Below are positions 47,714 to 60,568 of a stretch of 64,000 nucleotides of DNA, piece by piece; the first letter of the stretch is position 1, and each line of letters opens with the position of its first letter. A model generated the notes under the pieces. The model ran no database searches and had not been told where the DNA came from. It saw only the letters and a program-made list of their open reading frames with translations. Origin of the DNA: Volvariella volvacea V23 (Eukaryota > Basidiomycota > Agaricomycetes > Agaricales > Pluteaceae); assembly GCA_000349905.1 (NCBI GenBank), contig KB722743.1:62001-126000 (forward strand). Reading direction: 5' to 3'. The position numbers were made by a program, and so were the translations under genes.

Positions 47714-50700
47714 ACGTTGGGCGCGATAGGGATTGATCGGGACTGTCAGGGGGATCGACTTGGACAAAAGGGTACGGACCGGCATTGTCATGTATGGATA
47801 TGTTCGTATCCATTACTTGCCTTTGCCCGTTCGTGCTGGCCATTTCGCTCCCTTGCCAATTCTACGACCGTGTTCTCTTCTCACGCCTCGACACCTCTCG
47901 CGACCCCTTCACTTCCATCATCATCACACGTCTTGGCTTCCCTCTTCTCGTTCCTGCATCGTCTTCTCTATCCTGGGCTTTCTCAAATTAGATGCTTCTC
48001 GGGTTTGGCTTCTATCGCATGCATTTGCTTTCGGATTCCAATTCCTTTGGACTCTTCTATTATCGTCATCAAACAGCAACATCAAGGACCTTCCTATGGC
48101 ATCTAAACTTTTTTGCTCGTCGTCCCCCCTGCCCATCCGTGCTCGTTAATTGTTGCCCCGCTCGCCTTCCTCTCCTCTCCTCTCCTCCAACCTGGCATCT
48201 TGCAATGATCATCTTCACGTCACGCAATCCTCTTCGCATATATCAACATCTTACGCCCGTCACGTCCTCCTTCTCTCTCACTCGCGCTCTCTCCCTTCCC
48301 CCGGTGTCGGAATCTTATCTCCATTCATACCGTCCATCCGACACACGCTACCCTCGGCCATACCGCCTTCCATTTTATTTTTGGCTTGTGGCCGCCCGCT
48401 CCGCTTTCAGTGTTGTTTATTGTATATCCTCGATCAAAACCATGAACACTTGTCCAATTATTACTGTGTTTTTAGATTTTCTATTTTGAAATTATCCTCC
48501 CTCCCCTCCCATGGCCCATGTTCCACGTTCCACGGTTCTCATACGCATACGCACACACAAATTTCGGCGAGGCTTGGCTCGACCTGCTTTAAACCGCTGT
48601 TACTCATTATTATCACATCCGACAATTCCATGTTTCTATTACCTACATACATACTGCTACATGCTCGACGATTCTTTTTTTCTCATATTGGATCAACCGC
48701 AACCACAGAATGCTCCCCCAATATTATCCATTTCACGCATCGTGTGTGGCGTTTGAAACAATTTATTTTTTTCTCCGCCCTCCGCCCTCCGCCTCCACCT
48801 GCCGTTGACGTCCCCGTTGCACCCTTGCGCACCCCCACTCCATTGTTTTTTTTGCTTCCGCGTTTCCCAGTCAACGGCAACATGAAAAATTTACTGTACG
48901 TACAGTGTACATCATTCATCATCATCTCGTCGTCGCTTCACCACCTTGCTGCGCTTCCATTACGCGTCGTTTTTTTTCGTTTTCTCTATTCTGCCTCGCC
49001 TCGCCTCGCGCTTCATTTTCTTTCCCGCCTTTCTATTCTTTTCGTGTTATTCTCAACCAAACCAAAATTGTATCCACCACCACCATCACCACCACCATCG
49101 TCATCTTTGGCATTCTTGTTGTTCATTTTGTTGTATTGTTCACATCTATGTACATACACGCTTTGCGCCCGCACCCCACACCCACACCCGCACTTCCCAT
49201 TTGCCTCGGCTTCATCAAAAGCGCCAGGCGCTTTCGCTTCCTTTTTCGTTTCTCTATTGTTGATGGACACACACTCTCGCATTCGCATATATTTTTGCAT
49301 TGCTCCACGTATCATCCATCCGCCCATCCATTCATCCATCGGTTCCATCCCTTCACACCGGCATCATCGGTTCGATTTCTACACCTATACTCTTACGACT
49401 TGTCGCCATCTCCATCTCCAACCATCGCATTAAAAGAACAAAGCCAAGGAAAAAACGAAGAGGAAGAAAGAAAGAAGAAGATTAAAAGAAATGTGTTTGT
49501 AGTCATCGGAATTGGGGGAGGGTTGGAATTGGGATAGGGATAGGAAGCGCTCCTAAGTCCTCCATAACTTCCCTCTTGCCACCCCTCCGTCTGCTCTTTT
49601 TTTTGTTGTTATTCTTGTTGTAATTGTTAGTACGAGATTTTTTATAGTGTAGATATGGGTAAGTGAGTAAAAGTAAAAAAGAAGTCGTGTAGAAGAGTAA
49701 AAAAATTGAGAATAAAGAATTCAATTTTTGTATCATACAACACACAAATTGGATGGAGCGATGCTGTACGTGATTGGATGGGTGAGCTTGTCGTTTATTG
49801 GAGCGAGAGAGCGATTGGTCGGTGCGCCATGTGATGTGTGTGAAGGTAGGTAAGGGAGTGGTTCGAGCTCGAGGTCGACACGACTTGAAATCTTTTTGCT
49901 ACCTAAAGGCGAAAAAAAGAATTGAGGACGTAAAGAATAGCCTGGAAGGCGACTGGAAGTTCTCAACAATAATGTGCATCAGAGGAAATTTTACGAGTCA
50001 TTCTCCTTGGGGTTGGAGCGCGTCCGACTCGGAGCATACACAAAGGTAACACTTTTTCCTGTTGTGGGTGGGGGTTACAAATACTCTGCATATCGTGCTC
50101 AGAAAATTTTCTGGTGGTGGTGGTGCTGTTGATTGTTGCGGCTTCTGAACCTGCTGGTCGCCGGCGGTACTTCATACCGGTGATGACTACAATATTACTG
50201 AGTGAACACCCAACGAGGCGAGGTTGCTCTTCTTCTGTTCCAGATGCGAAGAGGGAGCATGCGGGCATCAAGTGGATTCGCCCCATTGACGAGAAAATCC
50301 CGGACAAACGTGGTCGAGGAAGGCTCGCTTGTGCGTTTAGCGACGAGGCAATCACCAACTCAAGAAATATGCTCAATGCAAAGTTCAATTCGAGCCGTGT
50401 GGGGTACAATGCGTGAGATGCAACGACGAGTCTTCTCATGCTCAAGCTGGTATCAGGTGTTGGAGCCACCCGAGTCCGTTGTTTTCGTTGCACTTCTTGT
50501 CGTAGGAACTCGAGTTCGTGATGTACCGTTTGCGTATGCATGACTGGCTGAAAGTGCACCCTCAAAATCCTTCGCCGAAGGACCGTGACGCATGACTATG
50601 GTCCGCTGTTGGCCGAAACCGCACTGAATAAGCCAAGGACGCCAAAGCGTAAACACAGAACTCACCCTCGTCTGCATATGCATATATACTAGCGCATTGT

Positions 50701-53700
50701 TATATATAAGTACAGGCCTGGAAGTCCACTAGTCACTCGCACTAACTCCTCAGTCAGAATGCCTTTAGTAGCCACACACAAAAACTGACTAACATCAATG
50801 CCGTACTATTCCGCCAACTAAATTATTCGACAAGCTTCCACTGGTGTTTTCCATCATTATGATTATGCAGACAGCTGTACCGATGTCAATCAAGCCACCG
50901 AGTGGCAGGTCAGGTAAATTGAGTGCACCTTAAATTTTTACTCTTCTGCGGATTGCCAAATAGTGGTTTTGGGTGGCTATGTCACGCGTTGGGCTACGCT
51001 GGGGAGATATAGGAGTCTAGGGCGGTTTCAAGTTGACCCCATGACGAGTTCATACATGTACGAATACTGCTAAGAAACCCAAAGCCTAGATCGTACGCCC
51101 AGAATCGTCCAACAAAGGGAATTTCCTTCTGCTTACTACTATGGTCGGAGGAAGGTGCTCTCCGGGGTTGGGTGCGGCCCCAAGAAGGAGGACCAACTTC
51201 CCAAGGTCCGAAACATGATAAGTACTGTGTGCTTCTCCAGTCAAATTTTGAAGATGGAAACGTGGAGCTGCAATATCAGAGCGATTTCGTGAGACTGCAA
51301 GGATATTTGGAGCTCACGACGATGAGACTATTTGCGCAACCGCGAATGATGGTGGTCCCTTGCACGGCAATGGTAGGGTTATGGGCTTTTCACGCGTACA
51401 TGCGTTTGGGCCACAATAGTCGGGCACGGCTCAAGCGCGAGAACAACGCTTCAGCCGGGGAAGGGGGATTTCGAGGGGGTCGTGACCACAAAATCACAAG
51501 AAACTTGTATATCATATCGTTCTTCGCTAATGCGCGTCATAGTCAAGACCCACTTATCAGTCATGAGATGTGGGGAATTAGCCTGCTCGCTCTGTGTCCA
51601 GCAAGTATTTGAATATCGGCCGTGCTGGGCTTTGTTGAGGATGCGTCAGAGACCATACGAAGATTGCCCTGACTCTCAAAGGCATCAACGGTCTATACTC
51701 GTTTCGGGGCTCGGCTTTCCGTTTTGATACTTGAGATAGTGATGGACACTGGACGAGTGCTGTGTGGACGCTGGGACTTGGGACAACTCGGAGATGATGG
51801 CCATTGCTGTTGCCTGGAGGATTGCTCCACTGGTCTTCGGACCGATGATGGTCTAGTAAAGCTCATACCAAGCAAGGGGAAAAAAGGAGTAGCATGAAAG
51901 CGAGATGAGGAGGGGCGGATCCAAATGCCCATATGTGTGCCTGCCAGTGGAACATTTCGAGACTGCTATGTATGGTAGGCTTCTGGCACTAGGAAGCGCA
52001 GGTGACTCAGGTGTGGAGAAAGGCCGAGCGCCCATCCATTCTGCGCGCGGTTAATTGAATGGAAAGAAGACTGCGGTAGTCCAGTTGGTTGCCTTGTTCG
52101 CCTCGACCAGAGCAGCTGTCAGAACAAAGGCACTTTGACACGCTGCGGTCTAAGCCGCCTCTGTCGCCGAGCAGTGCGGTGTAGATAAAAATGCTGTAAT
52201 CAAGGTGCACGACATCCAGACCGCACAAGCGAACGCATCGAAGTTTCCGTGAGCAGGACCATCAGCTGCAGCCCTGACTGCGAATTGGATGACATATGTA
52301 GTCAAAGACTGGAATAATAGGCAGATCATGGGCACCAAGGGCTTTCCATAGCGAGAGCCTTGGCCCCTGCACGCTTCCGTCCTTCTCGTTGGAATTGTTG
52401 CTTGACGGGGTTATCTCAGATCTTGTTGCCCCTTATTTTGACTTTTGCATCCAATTTCTATTTTTGTTTTTCCATCCCACTTTTATCATTTTCCGCGCAG
52501 AGGATATCTGCCAGGTGGGTTATCCAGGATAAGTGCACATAGCAGCAAAAACTCTACCAAAGTCTGAAGAAAACCTTGAGCTTTAGCAAGAACTGTATAG
52601 CAATGACGCAATTGCTCACGGCATGATATACCTTAATGTGGACAATACACCCACTGCATATCACTCCCAGAAAAAGGCACTCGAGGCGATTTAGGTGGCG
52701 AACGTTCCTCTTGCTCTGCCTCAACGAACGGGCATGCCATTGTCACCGTCGCCCGAGCTCCAATGACCGCCACGGAGAAAAGAGATCTCACTCTTTGTAA
52801 TCTGGCATCTGCGATGCTAATTTTACTTAGCCGCCCTCTCCTTGCCTCGGCGGGAAATTGTCGCCCAGGATCTTTGCCAGACCGCAAATCCTGTCGAACC
52901 ACAATTTACCTGTAAAAACCGTAGCGATGAGGGACTCAATTGAGTTTGAGTGGAAAATGAAATTCAGAGACCTGGAACACGATCGTGTGCGTGGCGGTAG
53001 GGTTTAGGGCTACAGGGCGGCAATGCAATTTGATTGAAGCGAAGCAGGAGAATTTTTGATGACTTTGGCCCATCAAAGCAGCCATAAAGATGCTTCTCTT
53101 TATCACGCTGGGTAACATGACATATTGCGGTCAAAGGTCCAAAAATACATTCCTCACTGCTCGAGAGGGACAAGGAGCCAGCTTTCTGCTTTGTTGCTTT
53201 CTCTGAGTATTCAAGTGTGCTCTACGCACCTTTGCCCCGAGAATGCAAGGATGCGGATGTCCAGATCCACTGCTGTGGTTATATCCTTTTCCTTGGGAGC
53301 GGCGGAACTATCTTATCATTCCATTCTTGTATTTTTTCTGTTTCCTTCATTACGACGGCTCGGAAGTATCACTGTCTTGCATATGGTCCCGTATGGGTTC
53401 ATATGCACTGTGGCTGGGTCTATTAATTTTTCGGCCGTCTACTCCAGCTGCTGTTACACTCGTTGCATCAAAGGAGCACACGTAACAACCTCAAAATAAG
53501 TGGAATATTCTATATCATTTACCTTCTAGCGAAGTACCTGTCTTACTGTGGAGCAGCTGCGTGCGGGTATACGCGGTGCAAAATCACTCAAGAATAATTC
53601 TACATAGGCCCGCAATCCCCCCACCAAATGAACACTTATACCAGCCCTGAAATCCAGAACGAAGAACGAGCGAGGACGTCAAGATAAGGCGCCACCAGAC

Positions 53701-56700
53701 ACTCCAGTCGTCCGTTCGCCCGCTACATATGTAGATACCTCACAATGGCGGCATTCAATTATGCCGAGCTCGGATGGATAGCCGTGCCCGCCAGACTCTG
53801 AGCGGGCTCAGCCTACCGGCTTCTGATTTGATATTCTCGTCCTCGAGGCAGGTCAGAAGCAGTGCTGTGGCATATGTACGTGTCCCCAGTTCGGAATCCC
53901 CGAGTCTACGAATCCCTGGCTGCACATCATCAGATGGGAGATGCCAGACGGGATCAAAGCCGACCGATGGAAGTTACAGTGTGGTTCGTAGGAATGCGAA
54001 TCGGAAGACTCGGAATATTGCCAGTGGGTCTGGATAGGACATATTGGTTCAGGTGATGATAATGACGATGATGATGTTCGGATGCCGTCGTCGTCGCTCG
54101 GGCTTTTGATTCGGGAGACAGATCGGAGAGGTGGATTGCTGCCTCATGGCAGTTAGGCGTGCAGGCGACGAGTGCTCGTAAAAGCATCTTTCATGCGGTA
54201 GAGCGGAGCACCGCGATGCCTCGAGGCGATGGACCATGCTCTGAGGTAGCTTGAGGTTGGCGATGCCGGCGAAGTACCAAGCCGTAGGTCGTCAAATCCA
54301 GCTACATTACCTTTCTACGAGCGCGGCAAGGATAAGAGATGCTTTCTTGCTAATAGTGCCGGGTTAATTATTTTAGTATATATGGAGATTAGGACATGTC
54401 CGCATAACATCGATGGCGTGAATTCTTGGTTTGATACTTAACTCTGCAGCGATAGCCCGAAGCTTAGAAGATAGCTGGCGTATCACTTCATTCGCGGGTT
54501 CTTCAACGGTATCTATAGATGTAAGCTTCTATTAACTGTCAGCTACGTCGGTGGCGATTTTCCGGTCATCTTTATGTATACAATCGAATAGAACCGCCCA
54601 CCACAGGAACATTGCCACAGGATAAATTTCGGCACTCCATTATGTATAGCGTTGAGTTTGCTTCCATGTCCTGATAACACTCGCCCGGGTTACTCAGGAC
54701 CCAGTACAGAACTCCTGGTAAGTCTCTTTGACAGGAGTAACACTTCCTCAAGACCCGTGGCCATGGCCATGGCCCGTTTCCTTCGCCCTTTGCATTGGCA
54801 TGGGGAGGGGACAAGCACCACGAAGAACGCCACGCATTCGCAACGAGGTGATGGAGGGAGTTAGATTTACCATCCATCCACTCCAATGCTAGTGTCCAAA
54901 TGAAGCTTCCGACTCGGACTCGGAGTTGGAGTTGGGCCAAAAGAAAGGAACCCGTCTAAAAGGAGGGATAACCATGCCGCGAGATAGCGATAGGGGACTC
55001 GGACGACAGAAATCGATTGTGTCCAGTCCGTGATTTGCTTCTGCTTAGCTTCTACTTTTACGTTGCGCTGGTGAAATGAAATTTCAACCTCAGCTTGACA
55101 CGTTTTCCAAATGAAAATGATAATTGGGGTGCAAGGGGAAAAAACTTGAATATATAACTTATCTTCTCGAAAGGACCAACATCGCATCCGAGTCGTCGAA
55201 CTTCCAGGACGTTCTATCTATCCATCCCAGTCCCATGGGTGATAGTAGCACAAAGCCCCATCTTTTTGGGTCTCGAGCAACTGGTCTTCCATGGGTGCCA
55301 CAACTCCGTTTGGAGCGTCCACCTGACAGAATATCTCAACCCGTGACCGAACACGTTTGGAGCTCGTTTGGTGGGTGTGTGCTAGTGTACCAGTGGACGT
55401 GTGTGTCCTCCTTTGATAGCTAAATGTAAGCATAGGACAGTTGGCGTTCAAGGGTCTGATGGATGGGCGAGAAGAGGTTCAAGAGAAGTGTGCACTGGCA
55501 GCTTGAGGCTTGAGGCCTGAGAGGTGACGACGTTGCTGGGCATCAGCGTGACCGCAGATGAGGTGATCCACGGACACAAAGGGTCCTCCAAGGAGGTAAT
55601 AGAGAGGGTATGTCATCCTATGTTTTCAAAGAAGCAAGATTTTTGGAGAGGGCTTACAGCACAGGCTACTACATCATACCACCGTCGGGAGGGCTCGCCG
55701 GAGCTCAAGAGATTCACCGACGTCCTGCGCCAACACCTTCTAGGGCTTCGACGAGCCCATCAATCGCAATCTCCGCAAGTGGTCCCTATGAACCCTTGAG
55801 CGTCCCTTTGCGAGCCACAGTTCGTTTATTTTTTTCTTATCTGATTTCGAGGGGACGAAAATCACCTTGTGATGTTCACGTATTATTCGCGGCCTGGGCG
55901 TCATCACGTTATCGATGGACCGACCCCCTGATGTTCTTTCTTGCTTTGCCATCAATTTCTTTGCTCTCTTGCTTTCACCGCCACTAAATATTTCTCCTTC
56001 TCTCAATCCTCCGACTCTTTTTTTCGTATATGCCATTAAAGCACGAAATGCTTGGCGAGTTCGAGTTTTGAATGGGGAATCTTCTCGGTTTCTGTATTCA
56101 GCATCACTGGATGGGTTGGCATGTCTGGAGTGGGGTAAAAGCGGACGAGTGGTGTTGAGGAGCCCTTGCGATTTGGTACGTTATCATCGCCATGACGAAC
56201 TGTATATGCCCTCGCGGGAAGACCTAAGCGTCTCTCTCGTGCCACGGAGTGCACATTGCATTCCATCGTTCTGATATAAGCAAACCCCTTGGATCAAGAA
56301 GCGGGGTCACTAGACTCATTCAGACTGGTGAGGTAGCATCACCAGGCAAGTCACCTGAGCTGCTGGTGTCACAAAGCCAAGGGAGAGAATTCCTTTATCA
56401 TCCCAATGCTGGCTTTGATATGACGACGCGGGTTGGGTTTGCCACCGGGCGCTGCCACCTTGGTGTTGAAGCGGCGTTGAGTCGAGAGTCTAGGCTTCAT
56501 TGTTGGTTGTGGGCGTCATAGCTTTCGTCATCAGAGTCATTACGGGGACTGGGATGGCGTGCTTCAAGGAAAACGGGCTTCCTGTAAAAACCATCTGGAG
56601 TTCAGACTAGGCCGAGTTAAGGGCTCGATTTTGGTTGCTCGATCAGACCAACAACGCGCACGCGAGTGCCAGTGCTGTAAATTATTTCGTGGGTTGAACT

Positions 56701-57209
56701 CGAAGGACCCTGGCACTAGTCCAAGTTCACCAACTATTTTCCAATGGCCTTGAATGGTATGTTGCCCGTAGTAATCGTAATTCAAGGGGCACGCTTTTCT
56801 GATATGAGCACGGACGCAATGAGTCAACGAGTCAGAATCTCGCAGAATCTCACGACGCGTACCTGTCTGAAGCTGTAGAACAGACAGGTCAGAATATGGT
56901 AAGACCATCTCAGACACTAAACGGAGGTAAGCCATTGGGATGAATTGCGTGCGGTGCCATGATGAACTCAGGACGAGAGCAAAAGAGGTAAGTAAAAGCT
57001 GTTTCTTTCAAGGTGTCTATTTCCTTCGGTGCAATTACAATCCCGTGGATATCCTCCACACACGTTAAGGCACGAATACAACAGACATTCAATTGCAATA
57101 CAAGCAATACACAAAGATGCTAGAAAGTATGCTTCCTGGGATGGCAAAACAGGGTACAGTACACTCCAAGAAAACCGGCTCCCGTGGGAGTTTGTACCTA
57201 CCACACGTT
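47714..57209. other. 9.5-kb gene-poor region
   Basis: The first part (about 47850-49430) is strongly pyrimidine-rich on the plus strand and may be 3' untranslated or a separate noncoding transcript of the GATA locus. Long open frames there reflect the lack of stop codons in CT-rich sequence. From 50000 to 57200 I see no gene, only short frames with non-ATG starts or no motif. Confidence 0.5.
49073..49103 (+). repeat. CCACCA/CCATCA microsatellite
   Basis: Trinucleotide repeats of CAC/CAT lie inside the CT-rich tract downstream of the GATA gene. Confidence 0.7.
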
Positions 57210-58621
57210 TCACTTGCCTCCATTGAAACTCGAAACAAGCCATGTTACAGAGAGAGGCGTAAGCTCGCAAATTGATGACGGATTACTGCTTCCAGCCGCA
57301 GCAAAATCGAGCAGCAGATCTTCGTGAAGACCGTTCTCCTGAACGACCAAATCCACCTTTTTGTGGTATTTCTTCAAGATATCCGTGTGGGATATGATAT
57401 CGTCCCGCAAGCACTCCAAGTCTCCTGCGGTGACGAGGATACGTTCTACGACTTTGTCAACTCCTTGGTACCAAACTTCAGGAGTACGTGTATGGTTGAT
57501 ATACGGCGTGTGCGAATCGGATACACCAGTGAGGTACGCTTGACTCCAGTCAGAGAGGAGCTGGGAGTTGATGATGTCGGTCGTATCGCCATGATGCTTT
57601 CCTTTTGTAACGTTTTGACGAACGGCTATCGAAGTCCAGGGTGACATCAAGTAAGCGCCACCTAGACGTCCGTTGAGGTTGAGAGGCGGGACACCCTCGA
57701 CTGGGTGGAGTATATGCAGGAGAAGCTGGATGATGAGGTTTCCCCCAGCGGAGTCGCCCATGATGCGAATGTCCTCTGGTTTGGCGCCGGACGCGATCAG
57801 GTGCTTGACGGCAGCGACCATTTGCTTGAGCTGCGTTGGGAAGGTGCCGTTTGGAACAAGCGCTGTGGGGGTGGTTCATTGGTCAGTGGTCTGGTCTCGC
57901 GCATATATGCACTCCAACTCTACGTATAGCGCTCTTCCAGCCAAACGCCTGTAGGAGCGGTGGGAGTACTTACTATAATTCAGCATCGCACCCGCGATGT
58001 CAATACCCTTCAACTTGAGTTGTTCGCGGACATGCTTTACATAGTTCATGTGATGCTCCTGCATTGGCAGCATATATGCGCCTCCTGGACATGTTATCAG
58101 TGAAAGCGCTTAGGAACATGATCCTTGTGACGAACCATGGAAATAGAGTATGACTTTATCTGTCCGCTTTGGACCAACCCAAAACAACCGAGCGTCTTCT
58201 CCGATCTCATCAACAGTATACGGCAGATCATTCTTCTTCGTCCAATCAGCATAGTTGTTGAGACCCGGGGTCTTGAACACCCATTGAAGCTCGTGAATGT
58301 TGGTGCTCCAAGTCAAGTGCCGGAAGAGCGAGTCCACCAAGATGCGTATCCACGGCCTGGTCGAGTTGTGCTCGACAAAGGGCGATGTGATGAGCTGATA
58401 GACGAGCACAAAGGCTACGTGTACATGTCGGATGATGAACGCATTGCAAACAGCGGAGCCAAGCCAAGCCAGAGCCGTCGATCACTACTATGTCAATGAT
58501 GAACGACGATCAGGAGGAAGCTCGGTCACTCACGAAGTTGTATGATGATCAGGGCGATCTTGGCGAGCTCTGCCCAGGTTACTTCTGCGTAGCCTCGTCT
58601 CACTGCGGGTTGGGACGGCAT
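57210..58621 (-). CDS. alpha/beta-hydrolase fold-3 esterase/lipase (steryl acetyl hydrolase-like)
   Basis: A carboxylic-ester hydrolase in about four exons. It starts MPSQPAVRRGYAEVTWAELA at 58621, followed by a hydrophobic run (ALIIIQLL) and a second one (NAFIIRHVHVAFVLVYQL) that could anchor it in a membrane. The oxyanion-hole block reads VILYFHGGAYMLP across an intron. The nucleophile elbow is IMGDSAGGN, with Ser in GDSAG. The acid is in VTAGDLECLRDD and the His in ENGLHEDLLLDFA, so the triad is complete. The protein ends VTWLVSSFNGGK at 57210. HGG plus GDSAGG places it in the hormone-sensitive-lipase-like group, which includes yeast Say1 (sterol acetate deacetylation). The exact substrate is uncertain. 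P3 lies just upstream in the same orientation. Confidence 0.88.
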
Positions 58622-59386
58622 TGAGGGAATTCGAGTCTGGAGGGGAGGAGGAAGAGAGTGAGAAGGGCGGGGAGCTTTATGGATGTGGAGTTGACAGGCG
58701 TCTCAGATGCCCGTTCCCCATGTCAGCTTGATTTCGAGGCCTGACTGCCCACGCCGAGAAGCTTGAGCTTAGGAAGTGGGGTTAAGTCGGGTCAATGCGG
58801 GTCATCCAGAACGTCGCTGGAACGATTTTAGATTCAAGAAGCCTTGCAGATATGCTGGACTGGCGTCCAACGCACATCTTGACGTCGTCGTATTGGAGGC
58901 CATTGTTGCTTCAGGACAAGCACGTCGAATACACTTCGAGCCATGGCTAGTAACACCGGCACTAACCTGCCGAGCATCGGTGTTCCGTAATGCATGCCGA
59001 TTGGCTAGGTGAAGATCGCGCACAACGAGGGGACAGCATTTATAGACCAGGATGGAGATGGCGAGAGAGTGCTTACGAAGGTGGAGAGGATGTGTGAAGC
59101 TCGATGATCAACATATTTCGCGACACGGACGAGTATGTACAAAATGAAACATGAACACAGATATGATACAATGAAGCTGAGAGTGTAGCGTCCCTATCGC
59201 TACATTGTCGAAGGGGGTTCACAACGCAGAAGAAAGATTGTCCATCTGAAGGACGAGAATTGTTAGAGGTCAACACTGTTTCGCTCAACTCGGTCACACA
59301 CCGTCATATTCATACACAATCCACATAACATTCACTCCACGAATCAACTGCTCTGTCAATCCATGGATACCAAGGCAAAGAACAGA
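58622..59386. other. intergenic region between P3 and esterase
   Basis: This is the 3' end of P3 and the promoter of the esterase, both on the minus strand. I see no gene in it. Confidence 0.5.
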
Positions 59387-60496
59387 TTACGCGTAGAGAT
59401 TCCCTCTTTGTCCCTGAACGGACGAGGAATTGTTCACCACCGAATACAAATCGATGATGCGCGTCTGGCCGCTATTGATGTTGACAACCTTGCTCTTGGA
59501 CTTCTTCTCCTTTCTATTGCCTCTAGCATCCACCCGGGTGCTATGCGTCGATTCTTCGTGCACATAAGGGACCGTCGGAGGTGGGGCTTCAACCTGAGGC
59601 TGCTCCGTATACTGCTCGCTGTCCAAACTCAGAGTGCGATCAAGCGACCATGACTGGACGACTCACGCGATAGGTTGAGGTGCCATGTACCCAAGTCTAG
59701 ACAACCTCCTCATATCTCTGGCGTGCTTGGCTTGCTTGCGCATATACGCTTCACTAATGATAGGTCAGCAGCTGCTTCACGATGTCGTAAGTGAAGACGT
59801 ACCGCCTAGCGGCCCAGTCGACTGCCACGCTCACCGTCAACCTGACAGGAGCATGCGGGATATGGACGGTGACATCTTCGGTCGATATGGGCTGTCGGTC
59901 TTCGATCAGCACCATAACAAAGGGCGCACAAGACTATGTCAACCCACCCAGGTCAATGTCAGGAAAGCACCTTCGATCCTCTTCCCGAGTTCTGCTATTC
60001 TGTCTGTATATTTGCTCCGCCCTAGGTAGCGCATGATGCTAGAACGCTTCTGGTATGTTGTGTGATACTCGATAGCCTCGCGGATGGGTCTGGCGGCGAA
60101 GAACGAGTATGACTATGAGCACAAAGGGGGGTGGACGAAGTAGATCGACTTACGCCACGAGGTCATACAAGGTTGGTCCCTTCCTCAGTAATTCTGGAAC
60201 GTATCCCTTTTGGATTGGCCCAAGGCATACGAGGAAAAAGGATATATTCAGAACCAGAGCGAAGAGGGTGCTCGTACGCTGGAACGAGGCGTCGTGAGAG
60301 GATGAAGGGCTCATAGTGTAGAGGCACGTACATCTTGCTCTGCGGTCTCGTCGAAGAGCTTGCGGACCATCTCGCCAATGTTCCGTGTCCATGCCGCCCC
60401 TTTGAAGTTGTCCTCGGTAACTGGGGTGTCGAGGAACTTCTTGACGCGCTTAAGGCGCCTATCGGAGTCAGGCTTGGAATCAGACATGTAAGTCAT
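59387..60496 (-). CDS. P-family protein 3 (uncharacterised)
   Basis: This is a distant third member of the P1/P2 family, on the opposite strand. It starts MTYMSDSKPDSDRR (60496, or the second ATG at 60487). Matching blocks: FKGAAWTRNIGEMVRKLF (P1 YAGAPVTRQIANI), the apolar helix TLFALVLNISFFLVCLG, LYDLVA, REAIEYHTTYQKRSSIMRYL and AELGKRIEGAFLTLTW, then VSVAVDWAARR directly before a GTACGT donor, as in P1 and P2. The C-terminus has VDARGNRKEKKSKSK and VVNINSGQTRIIDL, matching the Gly-Asn and Ser-Gly motif of the others, and ends at TAA 59387 after GQRGNLYA. Several exons and all splice junctions are phase-compatible. Function is unknown. Confidence 0.7.
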
Positions 60497-60562
60497 GGTG
60501 GGTGGTGCAGTCGTATATGATATGGATTAGAAGAAAGAGGGTTGGTGGGGTGAGTCACGGAT

Positions 60563-60568
60563 TTTATA
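60563..60568 (-). promoter_or_regulatory. TATA box of P3
   Basis: TATAAA on the minus strand lies about 70 bases before the P3 start, similar to the elements before P1 and P2. Confidence 0.45.

Noticed and set aside
48150..49433. A 427-codon open frame downstream of the GATA gene
   Set aside because: It lies in a CT-rich tract where stop codons are rare; the protein would be low-complexity Ser/Leu/Pro/His without domains.
51172..51612. A 146-codon plus-strand frame
   Set aside because: It starts at GTG and has no motif or supporting splice sites.
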